From Bartonella tribocorum (GTDB lineage: Bacteria; Pseudomonadota; Alphaproteobacteria; Rhizobiales; Rhizobiaceae), in the NCBI RefSeq assembly GCF_002778015.1, contig NZ_NJPP01000002.1, positions 1 to 37,154 on the forward strand: a stretch of DNA of 37,154 bases. Reading direction: 5' to 3'. The notes below the pieces were generated by a model. The model was not told where the DNA came from and made no database searches. It saw nothing but the letters and a program-made list of their open reading frames with translations. The translations under genes and the position numbers were made by a program. Below, piece by piece: positions 36,016 to 37,154 of this stretch (within the stretch, counting starts at the first letter, position 1; the number at the start of each line of letters is the position of its first letter).

Positions 36016-37074
36016 ATGCGAGTGTCTTTGAAAAAAACTGAGATTATTGCGCCTCACTTTAAAAGGCGTTTATCGGGAGTGACATCTACGATTGTTCAGC
36101 TTATTCCATTGATGCGCGAACAGGGGGTGCATATATCTACTCTGGGGGTTGGATTACCCAAAACATTGCCGGCTCTTGCTTTTAGGGACCTTTTCGGACT
36201 TTGGAAAAGTCCGAAAGGGAAGCCGTTTCGTATTTGGCATGCAAGGCGCAATATCGAGATGCTTTGTGGGGTCTTTTTGCGCGATATCTTGAAAATGAAG
36301 CTGAAACTTATCTTTACATCGGCTTCACAACGCCATCATAAGCCTTTTACTAAATGGTTGATTCGCCGTATGGATAGGGTTATTGCTACCAGTACACATA
36401 CGGGCGCTTATCTAGAAGTTCCTCATAAAGTTATTATGCATGGGGTGGATGTACGGCGTTTTACGCCACCACAGACTCTTGATGATTACTTTTCTTCGAC
36501 AGGATTTCCAGGGAAATATGCCGTTGGGTGTTTTGGGCGTGTGTGCAGCTCAAAGGGAACAGATTTATTCGTTGATTCTATGATAGCATTATTGCCCCAC
36601 TATCCTGAGTGGACAGCACTTATTGCAGGTCGTACGACAAAACAACATTATCATTTTGAAAAAGAATTACGACAAAAAATTGCTAAGGCTGGTCTAGATG
36701 ATCGCATTATTTTTCTTGGTGAGATTCTGGACACCCCTTTGTGGTATCGTCGCCTGTCGCTTTATGTAACACCTTCGCGTTTGGAAGGTTTTGGTTTGAC
36801 ACCCTTGGAGGCAATGGCATCGCAGGTTGCAGTTGTAACAAGTGATGTAGGAATTTTTAAAGAGTTGGTGGTGGAGGGAACGGGAACAGTTGTAAAAGTA
36901 GGAGATGGTTTGGCTTTAACAGCAGCCATTGAACCTTATTTTGCTGATGTAGAAAAAACATTGGAAGCCGGAAAGAAAGCTTTAATCCACGTGCATACGC
37001 ATTTTCCTTTGGAAAAAGAGGCAAGCGAGATTGAAAGTGTTTACAAAGAACTGTTTGCGGAAAAAGCACTTTAA
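36016..37074 (+). CDS. lpcC: LPS core glycosyltransferase, LpcC/LpsB-like (GT4)
   Basis: Predicted cytosolic-face GT4-family retaining glycosyltransferase for the lipopolysaccharide core; the rhizobial relatives LpcC/LpsB add mannose next to Kdo. The 352-residue product has the GT-B plan: N-terminal Rossmann half with RRLSGVTSTIVQLIP, a middle donor-domain start VGCFGRVCSSKGTDLF, and the donor-binding motif SRLEGFGLTPLEAMA with the EX7E pair. An open frame continues upstream into greA (to 35947), but the ATG at 36016 fits family starts. Only 16 bp separate it from greA, so they are probably co-transcribed. Mannose as the donor is from the family, not visible in sequence. Confidence 0.88.
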   Translation: MRVSLKKTEIIAPHFKRRLSGVTSTIVQLIPLMREQGVHISTLGVGLPKTLPALAFRDLFGLWKSPKGKPFRIWHARRNIEMLCGVFLRDILKMKLKLIFTSASQRHHKPFTKWLIRRMDRVIATSTHTGAYLEVPHKVIMHGVDVRRFTPPQTLDDYFSSTGFPGKYAVGCFGRVCSSKGTDLFVDSMIALLPHYPEWTALIAGRTTKQHYHFEKELRQKIAKAGLDDRIIFLGEILDTPLWYRRLSLYVTPSRLEGFGLTPLEAMASQVAVVTSDVGIFKELVVEGTGTVVKVGDGLALTAAIEPYFADVEKTLEAGKKALIHVHTHFPLEKEASEIESVYKELFAEKAL

Positions 37075-37154
37075 ATATTATATCAAAAATCTTCTTGAGG
37101 AATGATAAAAAGTGCTTCCTTTAAAGCTTATTTCGTAATCATCAAGAAAATAAT

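Noticed and set aside
37064-37117. AAGCACTTT / AAAGTGCTT as a terminator after the glycosyltransferase
   Set aside because: The loop would be 36 nt and no T run follows directly, so it is weak as a terminator.

Overview
The window is AT-rich, gene-sparse alphaproteobacterial chromosome. The gene neighbourhoods are rhizobial (Hyphomicrobiales): a MoxR/DUF58/DUF4159 operon, petABC, rplY-pth-ychF, lgt-midA-pgeF, an OmpR/EnvZ pair, a BA14K protein and greA followed by an LpcC/LpsB-type glycosyltransferase. The low GC, many decayed-looking gaps and small housekeeping islands point to Bartonella. This is inferred from content and synteny, as I could run no search. I found no rRNA, tRNA, CRISPR array, insertion sequence or prophage.

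Layout. 1-597: gene-poor edge. 598-1488: metallophosphoesterase. 1489-2386: gap. 2387-9219 (minus): tightly overlapping four-gene operon, moxR-like ATPase, DUF58 protein, BatA/DUF4159 protein, VWA-like membrane protein; this is a cell-envelope system whose biochemistry is unknown. 9470-10723: CCA-adding enzyme. 11373-11849 (minus): trmL. 12443-15121: petABC, the cytochrome bc1 complex, followed by a secreted PRC-barrel protein. 15846-19618: ychF, pth and rplY on minus, with a lipoprotein L,D-transpeptidase on plus lying inside the group. 19905-21403: HerA-like ATPase coupled to a winged-helix-like unknown protein. 21400-22332 (minus): prs, overlapping stop to stop. 22977-25795 (minus): lgt-midA-pgeF. 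26100-27253: UbiK-like and YbjN-like proteins. 27299-29352 (minus): response regulator and histidine kinase, divergent from an MBL hydrolase. 30216-30938 (minus): His-rich BA14K protein, then about 1.5 kb with no convincing gene. 32466-34601 (minus): uvrB. 34893-35192 (minus): secreted SH3 protein. 35526-37074: greA and the LPS-core glycosyltransferase.

Themes. Much of the window serves the envelope: the MoxR operon, Lgt, PgeF, L,D-transpeptidase, BA14K, SH3b protein, LPS glycosyltransferase and an EnvZ/OmpR-type pair. Respiration is represented by bc1 with UbiK- and MidA-like accessory factors for ubiquinone and, possibly, complex I. Translation and RNA quality are covered by CCA, TrmL, Pth, bL25, YchF and GreA.

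The points most worth a second look are: (a) a promoter plus intrinsic terminator directly ahead of greA that would release an RNA of about 46 nt, similar in layout to E. coli GraL; (b) a cytochrome b that keeps all four haem histidines and PEWY but has lost the usual Qo-site cd1 sequence; (c) the three VWA-like proteins of the MoxR operon, one with a destroyed MIDAS motif; (d) the short HerA-like ATPase with a translationally coupled unknown partner.
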